A stretch of DNA of 64,000 nucleotides from Azospira inquinata (GCF_018905915.1 NZ_CP064782.1:1302001-1366000), one strand, 5' to 3'; numbered from the stretch's first letter, positions 1 to 10,034 are shown. Notes: a model not told the origin generated them from the letters alone. Numbers and translations: made by a program.

Positions 1-288
1 CAATTTGCCTAGATTTCCATGAAATGCTTATGGTCATTTCTTAGAAAACCCGGCCAGGGTACGGACTAAAAAGCACTTTTTACCCTATTTCCTGATCTTC
101 GAGCGCACTTTTTCCCACCTATTTCCTTCCCCTTCCCAGGTTTTTTCCCGGCCTCCCGTCTTTTCCCCGGCCCGGGGCTCCCCGGGACAAAGCCGGGACT
201 TTCCCCGCCGATTCATGGGGAAGGGGGATTCAGGATAAAATTGGGTGACTTTTCCCAGCCGGGCTCCGGCCCGCCCCCTCCAGGCTCC
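1..288. other. Upstream region of thiD, no gene seen
   Basis: The first 60 bases are AT-richer than the rest and may hold the thiD promoter, but no convincing -35/-10 pair or thiamine riboswitch was recognised. An in-frame TTG at 241 could extend ThiD by 16 residues. Those residues are a Gly/Pro-rich run unlike a family N-terminus, so the stretch is treated as noncoding. Confidence 0.4.
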
Positions 289-1131
289 ATGACCACACCC
301 ACCCCCCAACTGCTGCCCCCCATCGTTCTTACCTTTGCCGCCGCCGACCCTTCCGGGGGCGCGGGCATCCAGGCTGATCTGCTCACCCAGGCCAGCCTGG
401 GCTGCCATCCCCTGTCCGTCATCACCGCCCTGACGGTGCAGGACACGGTGGGGGTGGAGGCCATCCAGGCCATGGACCCGGACTGGGTGGAGGATCAGGC
501 CCGCTGCCTGCTGGAAGACATGCCCGTGGCCGCTTTCAAGATCGGGCTGGTGGGCAGCGTGGAAAATACCTCGGTAATCGCCAGCATTGTGTCCGATTAC
601 CCGGACATTCCCCTGGTGCTAGACCCGGTACTGGCGTCCGGCCGGGGGGATGAACTGGCCACGGAGGACATGATCGCCGCCCTGCGGGAAATGCTCATTC
701 CCCAGGCCACCCTAGTCACCCCCAACAGTCTGGAAGCCCGCCGTCTGGCGGACGAGGATGACGAGGAGGAGCCGGAGCTGGACGAATGCGCCCGGCGCCT
801 CCTCAGCTACGGGGCTGAATTCGTGCTCCTCACCGGCACCCACGAAAACACCGCCAAGGTGATCAACACCCTCTACGGGGAAACGGGCATGGTCCGGGCC
901 GACCGCTGGGAGCGCCTGCCGGGCAGTTACCACGGCTCGGGCTGCACCCTGGCCTCCGCCATCGCCGCCAATCTGGCCAACGGTCAGAGCATCGGCGATG
1001 CGGTGCGGGATGCCCAGGACTACACCTGGCAGGCCCTGGCCGCCGGTTTCCGCCCGGGCATGGGCCAGTACATTCCGGACCGCTTTTTCTGGGCCCGGGC
1101 CGCCGAGGACAATGGCTCCGGCCATGTCTGA
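289..1131 (+). CDS. thiD: Hydroxymethylpyrimidine/phosphomethylpyrimidine kinase ThiD
   Basis: This 280-residue protein should phosphorylate HMP and then HMP-phosphate in thiamine synthesis, in the cytoplasm. The N-terminal [16 protein letters not shown] segment, the internal [12 protein letters not shown] segment and the C-terminal [15 protein letters not shown] anion-hole motif are typical of the ThiD/ribokinase fold. ATG 289 is chosen over the in-frame TTG at 241 because the extra residues are low-complexity. The stop overlaps the thiE start by 8 bases, so the two genes are translationally coupled. An acidic [12 protein letters not shown] insert near residue 150 is slightly unusual. Confidence 0.93.
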   Translation: MTTPTPQLLPPIVLTFAAADPSGGAGIQADLLTQASLGCHPLSVITALTVQDTVGVEAIQAMDPDWVEDQARCLLEDMPVAAFKIGLVGSVENTSVIASIVSDYPDIPLVLDPVLASGRGDELATEDMIAALREMLIPQATLVTPNSLEARRLADEDDEEEPELDECARRLLSYGAEFVLLTGTHENTAKVINTLYGETGMVRADRWERLPGSYHGSGCTLASAIAANLANGQSIGDAVRDAQDYTWQALAAGFRPGMGQYIPDRFFWARAAEDNGSGHV

Positions 1132-1804
1132 GCAGCGTTTTCCCCGCCACGCCCCGGCCCGGGGGCTCTACGCCGTCACCCCGGACGGTCTGTCCACCCC
1201 TGCCTTACTGGCCCAGGCGGAAGCCGCCCTGGCCGGCGGCGCCCCCCTGCTCCAGTACCGGGAAAAAAGCGGCGACCGGACCCGGCGCCGGGAACAGGCC
1301 ACCGCCCTCCTGGCGCTCTGCCAGCGCCACGGCGCCCGGCTGATCATCAACGACGACCTGGAACTGGCCCTGGCCATTGGGGCCCACGGGGTCCATCTGG
1401 GCCGGGAAGACGGGAATCTGGCCGCCGCCCGGGCCGCCCTGGGGCCGGACCGGATACTGGGGGCCTCCTGCTACAACGAATTCGCCCTGGCCCAGCAAGC
1501 CGCCCAGGCGGGGGCCAGCTACGTGGCCTTTGGCGCCATCTATGCTTCCCCCACCAAGCCCGGCGCCGTCCAGGCCCCCTTGAGCCTGCTCCAGCGGGCC
1601 CGCCGGGAACTGCTCCCCGCCTATCCCGGCCTCACCCTGGCCGCCATCGGCGGCATTACCCTCACCAACGCCGCCCCGGTGCTGGCTGCCGGCGCCCAGT
1701 GTCTAGCGGTGGTGAGCGACCTTTTTCAGGCCCCGGACATCCCTGCCCGGGCCGCCGCCTATCAACGTCTTTTTAGGGAAAGCACCTGCCATGACCAGCC
1801 GTAA
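1124..1804 (+). CDS. thiE: Thiamine-phosphate synthase ThiE
   Basis: This 226-residue TIM-barrel enzyme joins HMP-PP and thiazole phosphate to make thiamine phosphate. Visible signatures are [14 protein letters not shown] near the N-terminus, [37 protein letters not shown] and AAIGGIT at the phosphate-binding end. The ATG at 1124 lies inside the end of thiD. The reading frame is open further upstream (to 998), but that part is only a thiD shadow. The 3' end overlaps hemL by 14 bases, making thiD-thiE-hemL one compact unit. Confidence 0.93.
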   Translation: MSEQRFPRHAPARGLYAVTPDGLSTPALLAQAEAALAGGAPLLQYREKSGDRTRRREQATALLALCQRHGARLIINDDLELALAIGAHGVHLGREDGNLAAARAALGPDRILGASCYNEFALAQQAAQAGASYVAFGAIYASPTKPGAVQAPLSLLQRARRELLPAYPGLTLAAIGGITLTNAAPVLAAGAQCLAVVSDLFQAPDIPARAAAYQRLFRESTCHDQP

Positions 1805-3071
1805 CCAGTCCCTGTTTGAAGCCGCCCAGCGCCATATCCCGGGCGGCGTGAATTCCCCCGTGCGGGCCTTCGGCTCCGTGGGCGGCATCCCGCCCTTTTT
1901 CGCTGGCGGCAAAGGCCCCTGGGCCTGGGACGCGGACGGCAAGCGCTATCTGGACTACGTGTGCTCCTGGGGCCCCCTGATCCTGGGCCACGCCCATCCG
2001 GAAACCGTGGAAGCGGTCCAGGAAGCCGCCTCCCGGGGGCTTTCCTTCGGCGCCCCCACGGAAGGGGAAGTGGAACTGGCGGACCTGCTCTGTGACCTGC
2101 TGCCCTCCGTAGACATGGTGCGGCTGGTGTCCTCCGGCACGGAAGCCACCATGAGCGCCATCCGCCTGGCCCGGGGCCATACGGGCCGGGATCTGCTGGT
2201 GAAATTCGAGGGCTGCTACCACGGCCACTCGGACAGCCTGCTGGTGAAGGCGGGCTCGGGCATGCTCACCTTCGGCAACCCCTCCTCCGGCGGCGTCCCC
2301 GCCGACGTGGCCAAGCACACCCTGGTGCTGGACTACAACGATCCCCAGCAGCTGGCCGACGCCTTCGCCACCCGGGGTCAGGAAATTGCCGCCGTGATCG
2401 TGGAACCGGTGGCGGGCAACATGAATCTGGTGGCCCCCAAGCCCGAATTCCTCAAGGCCGCCCGGGAGCTGTGCACCCGCCATGGCGCCGTGCTCATTTT
2501 CGACGAGGTGATGACCGGCTTCCGGGTCGGGCCCCAGTGCGCCCAGGGCCTCTTTGGCATCACCCCGGACCTGACCACCCTGGGCAAGGTCATCGGCGGC
2601 GGCATGCCCCTGGCAGCCTTTGGCGGCAAGCGGGAAATCATGGAAAAAATCGCCCCCCTGGGCCCGGTCTATCAGGCCGGCACCCTGTCCGGCAACCCGG
2701 TGGCAGTGGCCGCTGGCCTGGTAACCTTGAAGGCCACCCGGGCTCCGGGCTTTTATCAGACCCTATCCACCCGCACCCGGCAGCTCACGGATGGCCTCAC
2801 CGCCGCCGCCCAAAAGCACGGTATTCCCTTCTCCGCCCAGGCGATGGGGGGCATGTTCGGCCTCTATTTCCGGGCCGCCCCCCCCACTTCCTACAGTGAA
2901 GTGATGGAATGCGACAAGGAACGCTTCAACCGCTTCTTCCACACCATGCTGGACGCTGGCCACTACTTCGCCCCCTCCACCTATGAAGCGGGTTTTGTCT
3001 CCGTGGCCCATAGCGAAGCCGACGTAGCCAGCACCCTGGCCGCCGCCGAAAAGGCCTTCGCCGCCCTCTAA
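1791..3071 (+). CDS. hemL: Glutamate-1-semialdehyde 2,1-aminomutase HemL
   Basis: This 426-residue PLP enzyme converts glutamate-1-semialdehyde to 5-aminolevulinate for haem and sirohaem synthesis. Family marks seen are the N-terminal [29 protein letters not shown], the [16 protein letters not shown] loop, [10 protein letters not shown], and the PLP-lysine region [18 protein letters not shown]. Its length matches the family. It starts within the last codons of thiE. Its role beside thiamine genes is a common housekeeping arrangement and not nif-specific. Confidence 0.96.
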   Translation: MTSRNQSLFEAAQRHIPGGVNSPVRAFGSVGGIPPFFAGGKGPWAWDADGKRYLDYVCSWGPLILGHAHPETVEAVQEAASRGLSFGAPTEGEVELADLLCDLLPSVDMVRLVSSGTEATMSAIRLARGHTGRDLLVKFEGCYHGHSDSLLVKAGSGMLTFGNPSSGGVPADVAKHTLVLDYNDPQQLADAFATRGQEIAAVIVEPVAGNMNLVAPKPEFLKAARELCTRHGAVLIFDEVMTGFRVGPQCAQGLFGITPDLTTLGKVIGGGMPLAAFGGKREIMEKIAPLGPVYQAGTLSGNPVAVAAGLVTLKATRAPGFYQTLSTRTRQLTDGLTAAAQKHGIPFSAQAMGGMFGLYFRAAPPTSYSEVMECDKERFNRFFHTMLDAGHYFAPSTYEAGFVSVAHSEADVASTLAAAEKAFAAL

Positions 3072-3183
3072 GTTACTCCGTAGCGCCCATCCCCGGCCCT
3101 CCCCGGCCGGGGACCTTTCCCCCTCCCGCTCCTCCGCCCCTTTCCCCGGGGCCGATTCCTCCTCCGGGGTGAAATCCGACATT

Positions 3184-3199
3184 TGTCGCATTTCTTACA
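3184..3199 (+). promoter_or_regulatory. NifA upstream activator site before nifV
   Basis: The bases TGT-CGCATTTCTT-ACA fit the NifA consensus TGT-N10-ACA exactly. The site lies about 70 bp upstream of a -24/-12 element, a usual distance for activation by DNA looping. Confidence 0.8.
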
Positions 3200-3269
3200 G
3201 CCCCTTCCCCGTACCGCCATTTCATTACAAGCCTTTGTTTTAACTTGAATTAGCCACTGTCATTCCGGT

Positions 3270-3284
3270 TGGCACCCTTATTGC
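3270..3284 (+). promoter_or_regulatory. Sigma-54 promoter (-24/-12) of nifV operon
   Basis: TGGCACC-CTTA-TTGC matches the sigma-54 consensus with correct GG/GC spacing. Transcription should start near 3296, just before the nifV ATG at 3310. Confidence 0.85.
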
Positions 3285-3309
3285 GTAGTCCCTGGCGAGA
3301 GGTTATGCC

Positions 3310-4449
3310 ATGACGACGAACCGGATCATCACCATTAACGACACCACCCTGCGGGACGGCGAACAGACCGCCGGGGTCGCCTTTACTGCCGAGGAAAAGC
3401 TGGCTATCGCCCGCGCCTTGGCGGCGGCGGGCGTGCCGGAAATGGAGGTGGGCATTCCGGCCATGGGCCCCCTGGAGCAGGAAGTGATCCGGGCCATTGC
3501 GGCGGAAGACCTGCCCTCCCGGCTCATGGTCTGGGGCCGCATGTGCGCCAGTGACCTGGAAGTGGCCCGCCAGTGCGGCGCCCACATCGTCAATCTGTCC
3601 GTCCCCGTCTCCGACCTGCAAATCCGCCACAAGCTGGGCAAGGACCACCGCTGGGTGCTGGACAGCATCCGCCGCTTCGTCCCCCTGGCCCGGGACGCGG
3701 GGCTGGATGTGTGCGTCGGCGGGGAGGATTCCTCCCGGGCCGATCTGGATTTCCTCCATCAGGTGCTGGCCGCAGCCCAGGCCGCCGGCGCCCGCCGTTT
3801 CCGCTTCGCCGACACCCTGGGGGTGCTGGACCCCTTCGCCACCTTCGACCGGATCAAGGCCCTGCGGGCGGAGAGCGATCTGGAAATTGAAATGCACGCC
3901 CACGATGACCTGGGCCTGGCTACCGCCAACACCCTGGCTGCCGCCTGTGCCGGAGCCACCCACATCAACACCACGGTGAACGGTCTGGGAGAACGGGCGG
4001 GCAACGCGGCCCTGGAAGAATCGGTGGTGGCCTTGAAGCACCTCTACAACATGGACACGGGGGTCGATCCCCTGAAATTCCCGGAAATTTCCGATCTGGT
4101 GGCCCGGGCCTCGGGCCGGCCGGTGGCGGTGAATAAAAGCATCGTGGGGGCCAACGTATTCACCCACGAAGCGGGCATCCACGTGGATGGCCTGACCAAG
4201 AATCCGGCCAATTACCAGGCCTTCGATCCGGCGGAAATCGGCAAGGGCCACCGCATCATCCTGGGCAAGCATTCCGGCTCCAGCTCGGTGATCCACGCCT
4301 ACCGGGACCTGGGCATTGAACTGAGCGAAGACCGGGCCCGGCGCATTCTGCCCCGGGTGCGCAACTACGCCATGGCCTACAAACGCCCCCCCGGATTTCG
4401 GGAACTGATGAGTTACTACCTGGAGAGCAGCCGTCCGGCTGCTTCCTGA
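3310..4449 (+). CDS. nifV: Homocitrate synthase NifV
   Basis: This 379-residue enzyme condenses acetyl-CoA and 2-oxoglutarate to homocitrate, the organic ligand of FeMo-co. The INDTTLRDGEQTAGVAF start, the metal-binding HAHDDLGLATANTLAA segment, NTTVNGLGERAGNAALEE and HEAGIHVDG are characteristic of the homocitrate/isopropylmalate synthase family. Its nif context (NifA site and sigma-54 promoter just upstream, nifW 13 bp downstream) identifies it as NifV rather than LeuA. It is first gene of a nine-gene operon. Confidence 0.96.
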   Translation: MTTNRIITINDTTLRDGEQTAGVAFTAEEKLAIARALAAAGVPEMEVGIPAMGPLEQEVIRAIAAEDLPSRLMVWGRMCASDLEVARQCGAHIVNLSVPVSDLQIRHKLGKDHRWVLDSIRRFVPLARDAGLDVCVGGEDSSRADLDFLHQVLAAAQAAGARRFRFADTLGVLDPFATFDRIKALRAESDLEIEMHAHDDLGLATANTLAAACAGATHINTTVNGLGERAGNAALEESVVALKHLYNMDTGVDPLKFPEISDLVARASGRPVAVNKSIVGANVFTHEAGIHVDGLTKNPANYQAFDPAEIGKGHRIILGKHSGSSSVIHAYRDLGIELSEDRARRILPRVRNYAMAYKRPPGFRELMSYYLESSRPAAS

Positions 4450-4462
4450 AAAGGAGAAAGCC

Positions 4463-4795
4463 ATGGAAGCCCTGATGGACGAACTGCAAAAGCTTTCCAG
4501 CGCCGAAGAGTTCCTCAATTACTTCGGCCTGGAATACGACCCCAAGGTGGTAAGCGTTTCCCGCTTGCACATTCTCAAGCGCTTCAACCAGTACCTGGCC
4601 CGGGAAGGCGGCCTGACGGGCCTCAACGACGGGCTGGCCCGGGCCAAGTGCCAGGAGCTGCTGCTCCGGGCCTATACGGACTTCGTCCATTCCTCCGGTA
4701 TCGAACAAAAGGTTTTCAAGGTCTTTCATCAGGGTGTGCAGCAGGTGTCCCTGGACAGCCTGCGCCACTCCTTAGGAGAAGCTCGCCATGCATAG
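4463..4795 (+). CDS. nifW: Nitrogenase-stabilizing/protective protein NifW
   Basis: This 110-residue cytoplasmic protein matches NifW, which associates with MoFe protein and helps protect or mature it. The N-terminal LSSAEEFLNYFGLEYDPKVV is the typical family opening, followed by RLHILKRFNQYL and the helical C-terminal half. An AAAGGAGAAAG ribosome-binding sequence precedes the ATG. The last codons overlap the fixA start by 8 bases, coupling the two. Confidence 0.95.
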   Translation: MEALMDELQKLSSAEEFLNYFGLEYDPKVVSVSRLHILKRFNQYLAREGGLTGLNDGLARAKCQELLLRAYTDFVHSSGIEQKVFKVFHQGVQQVSLDSLRHSLGEARHA

Positions 4796-5633
4796 CGTCG
4801 TCTGTATCAAGCAGGTGCCGGACTCGGCCCAGATTCGGGTGCACCCGGTCACCAACACCATCATGCGTCAGGGGGTGCCGGCCATCATCAACCCCTTCGA
4901 CCTCTTCTCCCTGGAAGAAGCCCTGCGCCTGAAGGACAAGTTCGGCGGCACGGTAACCGTGGTCTGCATGGGGCCTCCCATGGCGGAAGCGGCTCTGCGC
5001 AAGTGCCTCTCCTTCGGGGCGGACGACGCCATTCTGGTCTCCGACCGGGCCTTCGCCGGTTCGGACACCCTGGCCACCTCCTACGCCCTGTCTTCCACCA
5101 TTAAGAAAATCATGGAAAAGCAGCCGGTGGACATCATTTTCACCGGCAAGCAGACCATCGACGGGGATACGGCCCAGGTAGGCCCAGGCATCGCCAAGCG
5201 CCTCAATTACCAGCTGCTCACCTACGTTTCCAAGATCGTCGGCGTGGATCTGGAAAAGCGGGAAGTCCAGGTGGAACGCCGGGCCGAAGGCGGGGTGCAG
5301 CTGCTCAAGACCGCCATGCCCTGCCTCATCACCATGCTGGAAGGCACCAATGAAATGCGCTTCGGCGACCTGGACGATCTGTTCCGGGCCGCCCGCTACG
5401 ACCTCAAGGTGTGGAACCGGGAAATGGCAGGCATCGCCGAGGTGACCAATATCGGCCTCAAGGGCAGCCCCACGGTGGTGGGCAAGGTCTTCGCCCCCAA
5501 GCCCCGCAGTCAGCGGGCGGAAATGATCGAGACGGTGGACGGGGACCCGAAGAACCTAGCCGCCACGCTGCTGGCCAAGGTGTTCACCCAGAACCCCAAG
5601 CTGGAAAAGGAAATCGCCAAGCGGGCGATGTAA
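4788..5633 (+). CDS. fixA: Electron transfer flavoprotein beta subunit FixA
   Basis: This 281-residue protein is the small ETF-like subunit of the FixABCX complex. The complex bifurcates electrons from NADH to quinone and to ferredoxin/flavodoxin for nitrogenase. SVVCIKQVPDSAQIRVHPVT at the start, INPFDLFSLEEALRLKDKFGG and FTGKQTIDGDTAQVGPGIA are family landmarks. It overlaps nifW and is followed 15 bp later by fixB. Confidence 0.96.
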   Translation: MHSVVCIKQVPDSAQIRVHPVTNTIMRQGVPAIINPFDLFSLEEALRLKDKFGGTVTVVCMGPPMAEAALRKCLSFGADDAILVSDRAFAGSDTLATSYALSSTIKKIMEKQPVDIIFTGKQTIDGDTAQVGPGIAKRLNYQLLTYVSKIVGVDLEKREVQVERRAEGGVQLLKTAMPCLITMLEGTNEMRFGDLDDLFRAARYDLKVWNREMAGIAEVTNIGLKGSPTVVGKVFAPKPRSQRAEMIETVDGDPKNLAATLLAKVFTQNPKLEKEIAKRAM

Positions 5634-5648
5634 CAGGGAGACATCAAC

Positions 5649-6731
5649 ATGAGCGAACAAGTCAAAAAACCCGCGCGTAAGAAGGTCGAACTGGACCCCC
5701 GCTTCGTCAATTACAAGCACGTCTGGGTATTCATCGAAAGCGAACGGGGGGAAGTGCACCCGGTTTCCTGGGAACTGCTGGGGGAAGGCCGCAAACTGGC
5801 CGACACCCTGGGGGTGGAACTCTGCGGCGTGGTCATCTGCGGCCCGGGGGAACGGGGCGCGGGCATCTGCCAGGAAGCCTTCCACTTCGGTGCCAACAAG
5901 TGCTACCTGCTCCAGGATGAGGTGCTCAAGGATTACCGCAATGAGCCCTACACCAAGGCCCTCACCGACCTGGTAAATACCTACCAGCCGGAAATCCTCA
6001 TGCTCGGCGCCTCCACCCTGGGCCGGGATTTGGCCGGCTCCGTGGCCACCACCCTGGGCACCGGCCTGGTGGCGGACTGCACCGAGCTGGTCATCGAGGA
6101 AGGGGGCCGCAATCTGGCCTCCACCCGGCCCACCTTCGGCGGCTCCCTGCTCTGCACCATCATGACCCAGCGCCACCGGCCCCAGATGGCCACCGTGCGC
6201 CCCCGGGTCATGGCCATGCCGGACGAGGACAAATCCCGCACCGGGGAAATCATCCCTGTGCCCTTCACCATGCTGGAAACCAGCATTGTCACCAAGGTCC
6301 TGGAATTCATCCCGGATGACACCCGCAACAAGCCCAATCTGCCCTTTGCCGACATCATCGTCTCCGGCGGCCGGGGCCTGAAAAAGCCGGAAAACTTCCA
6401 GCTGGTCTGGGATCTGGCCAAGGTGCTCGGGGCGGAAGTGGGGGGTTCCCGGCCTGTGGTCCAGGCAGGTTGGGTAGAACTGGACCGGCAGGTGGGCCAG
6501 TCGGGCAAGACGGTGCGCCCCAAGCTCTACATCGCCGCCGGGATTTCCGGCGCCATCCAGCACCGGGTGGGCATGGACGGCTCGGACGTGATCATCGCCA
6601 TCAACACGGACCCCAATGCCCCCATTTTCGACTTTGCCCACTACGGCATCGTCGGCAATGCCATGACCATCCTCCCGGCCCTGACCGAGGCCTTCAAGGC
6701 CCACATGGCCCAGGTCCGGAAAGCGGGTTGA
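5649..6731 (+). CDS. fixB: Electron transfer flavoprotein alpha subunit FixB
   Basis: This 360-residue ETF alpha-type subunit pairs with FixA. The C-terminal FAD-binding region is clear: [50 protein letters not shown] and [18 protein letters not shown]. The N-terminal domain ends with the [14 protein letters not shown] and [12 protein letters not shown] segments. It is preceded by an AGGGAGA ribosome-binding site. About 100 bp without a gene separates it from fixC, within the same operon. Confidence 0.96.
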   Translation: MSEQVKKPARKKVELDPRFVNYKHVWVFIESERGEVHPVSWELLGEGRKLADTLGVELCGVVICGPGERGAGICQEAFHFGANKCYLLQDEVLKDYRNEPYTKALTDLVNTYQPEILMLGASTLGRDLAGSVATTLGTGLVADCTELVIEEGGRNLASTRPTFGGSLLCTIMTQRHRPQMATVRPRVMAMPDEDKSRTGEIIPVPFTMLETSIVTKVLEFIPDDTRNKPNLPFADIIVSGGRGLKKPENFQLVWDLAKVLGAEVGGSRPVVQAGWVELDRQVGQSGKTVRPKLYIAAGISGAIQHRVGMDGSDVIIAINTDPNAPIFDFAHYGIVGNAMTILPALTEAFKAHMAQVRKAG

Positions 6732-6833
6732 GCCATGTGCCCGGGCCAGCCCACCCTCCGCCCCCGTTTCCTCTTGCCCACCTCGGGAAGCGCCGCCAGA
6801 CAAGCGGTCAGCGTTTTCCGGAAGGAGTCTTAA

Positions 6834-8132
6834 ATGCCTGAAAAATTTGACGTCATCGTCGTAGGAGCCGGCATGGCCGGTAACGCGGCGGCCTACACCC
6901 TGGCCAAGGGCGGCCTCAAGGTCCTGCAGATCGAACGGGGGGAAACCCCGGGTTCGAAAAACGTCCAGGGCGCCATTCTGTATTCCGACGCCATTGAAAA
7001 AATCATCCCGGACTTCCGGGACGAAGCGCCCCTGGAACGGCACCTGATCGAACAGCGGGTGTGGGTCCTGGACGACAGCTCCTACATCGGCAGCCACTAC
7101 CGCTCCGAGGATTTCAACAAGCCTCCCTACAACCGCTACACCATCATCCGGGCCCACTTTGACCAGTGGTTCAACAAAAAGGCCCGGGAAGCGGGAGCCC
7201 TGGTGATCTGTGAAACCACGGTCACCGAACTGCTCCTGGACGGCAACAAGGTGGTGGGGGTGCTCACGGACCGCAAGGGCGGGGAAATTCACGCCGACGC
7301 CGTGATCCTCTGCGACGGGGCCAATTCCCGCCTAGCCACCAAGGCCAACTTCCATCCAGAGATCAAGCCCAAGGACGTGGCCCTGGCGGTGAAGGAAATC
7401 CACTTCCTGCCCCAGGAAACCATCGAATCCCGCTTCAACATCGGCGAGGATGAAGGGGTGGTCATCGAAATGGCGGGCAAGATCAGCGCCGGCATGATGG
7501 GCACCGGGTTCCTCTACACCAACAAGGAATCCATCACCCTGGGGGTGGGCTGCATGCTCTCCGACTTCAAGAAACAGAAAGTCACCCCCTACCAGCTGCT
7601 GGACCAGATGAAGAACCATCCCTCCATCGCCCCCCTGATCGCCGGCAGCGAAATGAAGGAATACGCCGCCCACCTGATTCCGGAAGGGGGCTTCAACGCG
7701 GTGCCCCAGGTGTATGGGGACGGCTGGATGATCGCCGGGGATGCGGGCCAGTTTGTGAACGGCATCCACCGGGAAGGCTCCAATCTGGCCATGACCACCG
7801 GCATGCTGGCGGCCCAGACCCTGGTGGAACTGAAAGCGGCAGGCAAGCCCTTCAACGCTGCCAACCTGGCCGCCTACAAGGCCCGTCTGGACGACAGTTT
7901 TGTCATGAAGGACCTGAAAAAATACCGGCGCATGCCGGACATCTTCCACCAGAACAAGCAGTTCTTTACCACCTATCCGGAACTGCTGTCCAAGGCCGCC
8001 CAGCATCTGATCCGGGTGGATGGGGTGGATAAAAAGACCAAGGAAAAGGAAATCAAGAAAAGCTTCCTGGCTTCCCGTTCCCTTTTTGGCCTGATCGGCG
8101 ACGCTTTCAAGTTCTGGCGTGCGGTGGAGTAA
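6834..8132 (+). CDS. fixC: FixC flavoprotein (ETF:quinone oxidoreductase-like)
   Basis: This 432-residue FAD protein carries electrons from FixAB toward quinone and FixX. The N-terminal dinucleotide fold [23 protein letters not shown] is followed by the [12 protein letters not shown] segment typical of FixC. A second FAD contact, [29 protein letters not shown], lies near residue 300. The ribosome-binding site is GGAAGGAG. fixX follows 9 bp later. Confidence 0.96.
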   Translation: MPEKFDVIVVGAGMAGNAAAYTLAKGGLKVLQIERGETPGSKNVQGAILYSDAIEKIIPDFRDEAPLERHLIEQRVWVLDDSSYIGSHYRSEDFNKPPYNRYTIIRAHFDQWFNKKAREAGALVICETTVTELLLDGNKVVGVLTDRKGGEIHADAVILCDGANSRLATKANFHPEIKPKDVALAVKEIHFLPQETIESRFNIGEDEGVVIEMAGKISAGMMGTGFLYTNKESITLGVGCMLSDFKKQKVTPYQLLDQMKNHPSIAPLIAGSEMKEYAAHLIPEGGFNAVPQVYGDGWMIAGDAGQFVNGIHREGSNLAMTTGMLAAQTLVELKAAGKPFNAANLAAYKARLDDSFVMKDLKKYRRMPDIFHQNKQFFTTYPELLSKAAQHLIRVDGVDKKTKEKEIKKSFLASRSLFGLIGDAFKFWRAVE

Positions 8133-8141
8133 GCGGAGGAT

Positions 8142-8435
8142 ATGACCATGATGAAGGTAGAAGAAAAGCTGTTCCAGGACCGTTACCGGGTGGATGGGGG
8201 CCGGCCCCACATCAAGATCAAGGACCCGGAGGTCTGCATCCACCAGTGCGCTGACCAGCAATGCACGGTGTGCTGCCCGGCGGGCTGCTACACCCAGGAA
8301 GGCAACGGCAAGGTGGTACTCATCTCCGACGGCTGCCTGGAGTGCGGCACCTGCCGCATCATCTGCGACGAACACCGGAACCTGGACTGGGAATGGCCCC
8401 GGGGCGGCTTCGGCATTCTTTTCAAGTTCGGTTGA
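8142..8435 (+). CDS. fixX: Ferredoxin-like protein FixX
   Basis: This 97-residue iron-sulfur partner of FixC completes FixABCX. The first half has CIHQCADQQCTVCCPAGCY and the second CLECGTCRIICDEH. The ending GLDWEWPRGGFG-like block (NLDWEWPRGGFGILFKFG) is diagnostic of FixX. Two starts are possible, ATG 8142 or the ATG at 8151; a GGAGG sequence just upstream favours the first. Confidence 0.94.
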   Translation: MTMMKVEEKLFQDRYRVDGGRPHIKIKDPEVCIHQCADQQCTVCCPAGCYTQEGNGKVVLISDGCLECGTCRIICDEHRNLDWEWPRGGFGILFKFG

Positions 8436-8512
8436 GCCGTACCGGGTCCCCGGGGGCAACGGCGCAGGTCCGCCGCCCCCGGCCCCCTTTCCTCACAAGG
8501 TAAAAGAACATC

Positions 8513-8968
8513 ATGGACGACATACATCTCTTCCTGGCCCACGCCATCCGTCTGGAGACGGATTCGGCCCGGCGCTATGAAGAACTGGCCACCAGCATGC
8601 AGACTCTGGGCAGCGCTGACGTGGCCGCCTTTTTCCGCCAGATGGCCCACTTCTCCCGCCTGCACCTGGCGGAAGCCACGGAACGGGGCGGCTTTCGCCA
8701 CCCCCCGGTGCTGAAGCCAGAAGAATATCAATGGCCCGATGGCACCAGCCCGGAAACCGCGGCCTGGGCCGGGGTGGACGGCTTCATGGACGTGCCCGGG
8801 GCCCTGGCCCTGGCTCTGGACGGAGAACAGCGCAGCCGGGCCTTCTACGCGGACATCGCCGCCGCCACGGCCAATCCCCGGGTGAAACGCATGGCGGAGG
8901 AATTCGCCAAGGAAGAAGGGGAACACGTGGCCGCCCTGGAAAAGCGCATCGCCGGCAACGCCTCCTAG
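8513..8968 (+). CDS. Ferritin-like / rubrerythrin-type diiron protein
   Basis: This 151-residue soluble protein is predicted to be a four-helix ferritin-like fold. Candidate iron ligands fall in ETDSARRYEELA (helix 1), FSRLHLAEA (helix 2), DGEQRSRAFY (helix 3) and KEEGEHVAAL (helix 4, an ExxH pattern). No rubredoxin-type CxxC centre is present, so it is not a full rubrerythrin. Its place after fixX in the nifV operon suggests peroxide or oxygen protection, or iron handling, during nitrogen fixation. The substrate is not known from sequence. Confidence 0.75.
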   Translation: MDDIHLFLAHAIRLETDSARRYEELATSMQTLGSADVAAFFRQMAHFSRLHLAEATERGGFRHPPVLKPEEYQWPDGTSPETAAWAGVDGFMDVPGALALALDGEQRSRAFYADIAAATANPRVKRMAEEFAKEEGEHVAALEKRIAGNAS

Positions 8969-9061
8969 GCACGGCTCCGGGCCCGGCAAGGTTTTCAGGG
9001 AGTTTCCGGCAGACGCGGCGCAAAGAACGCCGCCCCCGGCAGAGAACAACAGGAGTTCAGC

Positions 9062-9388
9062 ATGGCCAAGCCCAAGAAGCACGTCTTTGTTTGCACCCAG
9101 AGCCGCCCCCCGGGACACCCCCGGGGCAGTTGCAGCGCCACCGGCGGCCAGGCGGTAATGCAGGCCTTTTTCCAGGAGCTCACCAACCGCAACGCCTTTG
9201 ACCGCTTCGCGGTTACCGCCTGCGGCTGCCTCGGCCCCTGCGACGGCGGCCCCCACGTGCTGGTCTATCCGGAAGGGGTCTTGTACCAGCACGTCCAGGT
9301 GGAAGACGTGGGGGAAATCTTCGACCGTCACCTGGAATTCGACGAGCCGGTGGAAAGATTGCTGGCGCCCCCCTTCCTATGGGGCTAA
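9062..9388 (+). CDS. Thioredoxin-fold [2Fe-2S] ferredoxin
   Basis: This 108-residue protein resembles Shethna-type (2Fe-2S) ferredoxins with a thioredoxin-like fold. Cys11 and Cys24 (spacing x12) and a later CGCLGPC group (Cys54, Cys56, Cys60) can supply four cluster ligands as C-x12-C...C-x3-C. Such proteins in nif regions may donate electrons or protect nitrogenase in the FeSII manner; which applies here is inference. An ACAGGAG ribosome-binding site precedes the ATG. Its end overlaps the next gene by 10 bases. Confidence 0.85.
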   Translation: MAKPKKHVFVCTQSRPPGHPRGSCSATGGQAVMQAFFQELTNRNAFDRFAVTACGCLGPCDGGPHVLVYPEGVLYQHVQVEDVGEIFDRHLEFDEPVERLLAPPFLWG

Positions 9389-9867
9389 TCGAAGAACTGG
9401 CGGACCCGGACGGGGGCCCCCTGCCCGGCTATTGCGGCGATGTTCCCGATCCGGTGGCCCGGCTGCTCCTGGCCGCCGCCGAAACCCGGGACGACGGGGA
9501 GGGGGAAAGCCTGCTGCGCCAGGCCCACCAACAGGCACCGGACAACTTCGCCGTGTACCTGGGACTCTACAAATTCCACTTCTACCGCCAGCACTTCCCG
9601 GAGGCGGAACACTGGATGCGGGCCGGGCTGGCGGCCGCTGCCGGGGCCGCCGGGTTTCCCCTGGACGCCCCCGGGCCCAACCATTTCGCCGAGCCCCTGG
9701 GCCCGGCGCCCCGGTTCTACCTCTTTTCCCTGAAAGCCCTGGCCTTTACCCTGCTGCGCCAGCACCGCACGGCGGAGGCCAGAAGCTACCTGGATCAGCT
9801 GGAACGCTTCGATCCCCAGGATCGGGTAGGGGCGGAACTGGTGAAGGCCATCGCCGCCCAGTGCTGA
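9379..9867 (+). CDS. TPR-like nif-associated protein, function unknown
   Basis: This 162-residue protein begins inside the ferredoxin gene, so the two are translated together. Residues about 35-75 (ESLLRQAHQQAPDNFAVYLGL and FPEAEHWMRAGL) and 115-150 (ALAFTLLRQHRTAEARSYL) look like tetratricopeptide helices, suggesting a protein-protein adaptor. No catalytic motif is seen. It is the last gene of the nifV operon. A partner role with the preceding ferredoxin is inferred only from the overlap. Confidence 0.7.
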   Translation: MGLIEELADPDGGPLPGYCGDVPDPVARLLLAAAETRDDGEGESLLRQAHQQAPDNFAVYLGLYKFHFYRQHFPEAEHWMRAGLAAAAGAAGFPLDAPGPNHFAEPLGPAPRFYLFSLKALAFTLLRQHRTAEARSYLDQLERFDPQDRVGAELVKAIAAQC

Positions 9868-9984
9868 AAAGCCCCCGTTCGGGCCGGACCATAAAGCCGA
9901 CCCACCGGCGGTAAAAAAAGGGCGGAGCGTCCGGTTTCCCCGGCACCCCGCCCGACCAATGTCCCATGGGGACGCGACGATAAA

Positions 9985-10030
9985 ACAAACCTCTTCCCTC
10001 ACCGGTCCGGGGTAAGCCCCCGGACCGGTG
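9985..10030 (-). terminator. Terminator of TonB/binding-protein/di-haem operon
   Basis: A 13-bp perfect stem, CACCGGTCCGGGG (10000-10012) paired with its complement at 10018-10030, lies 4 bp past the stop of the di-haem gene on the minus strand. A moderately T-rich tail follows. Confidence 0.55.
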
Positions 10031-10034
10031 CCTC

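Noticed and set aside
5556..7292. A 578-codon minus-strand frame opposite fixB and fixC
   Set aside because: Shadow frame; fixB and fixC on the plus strand have clear motifs and operon context.
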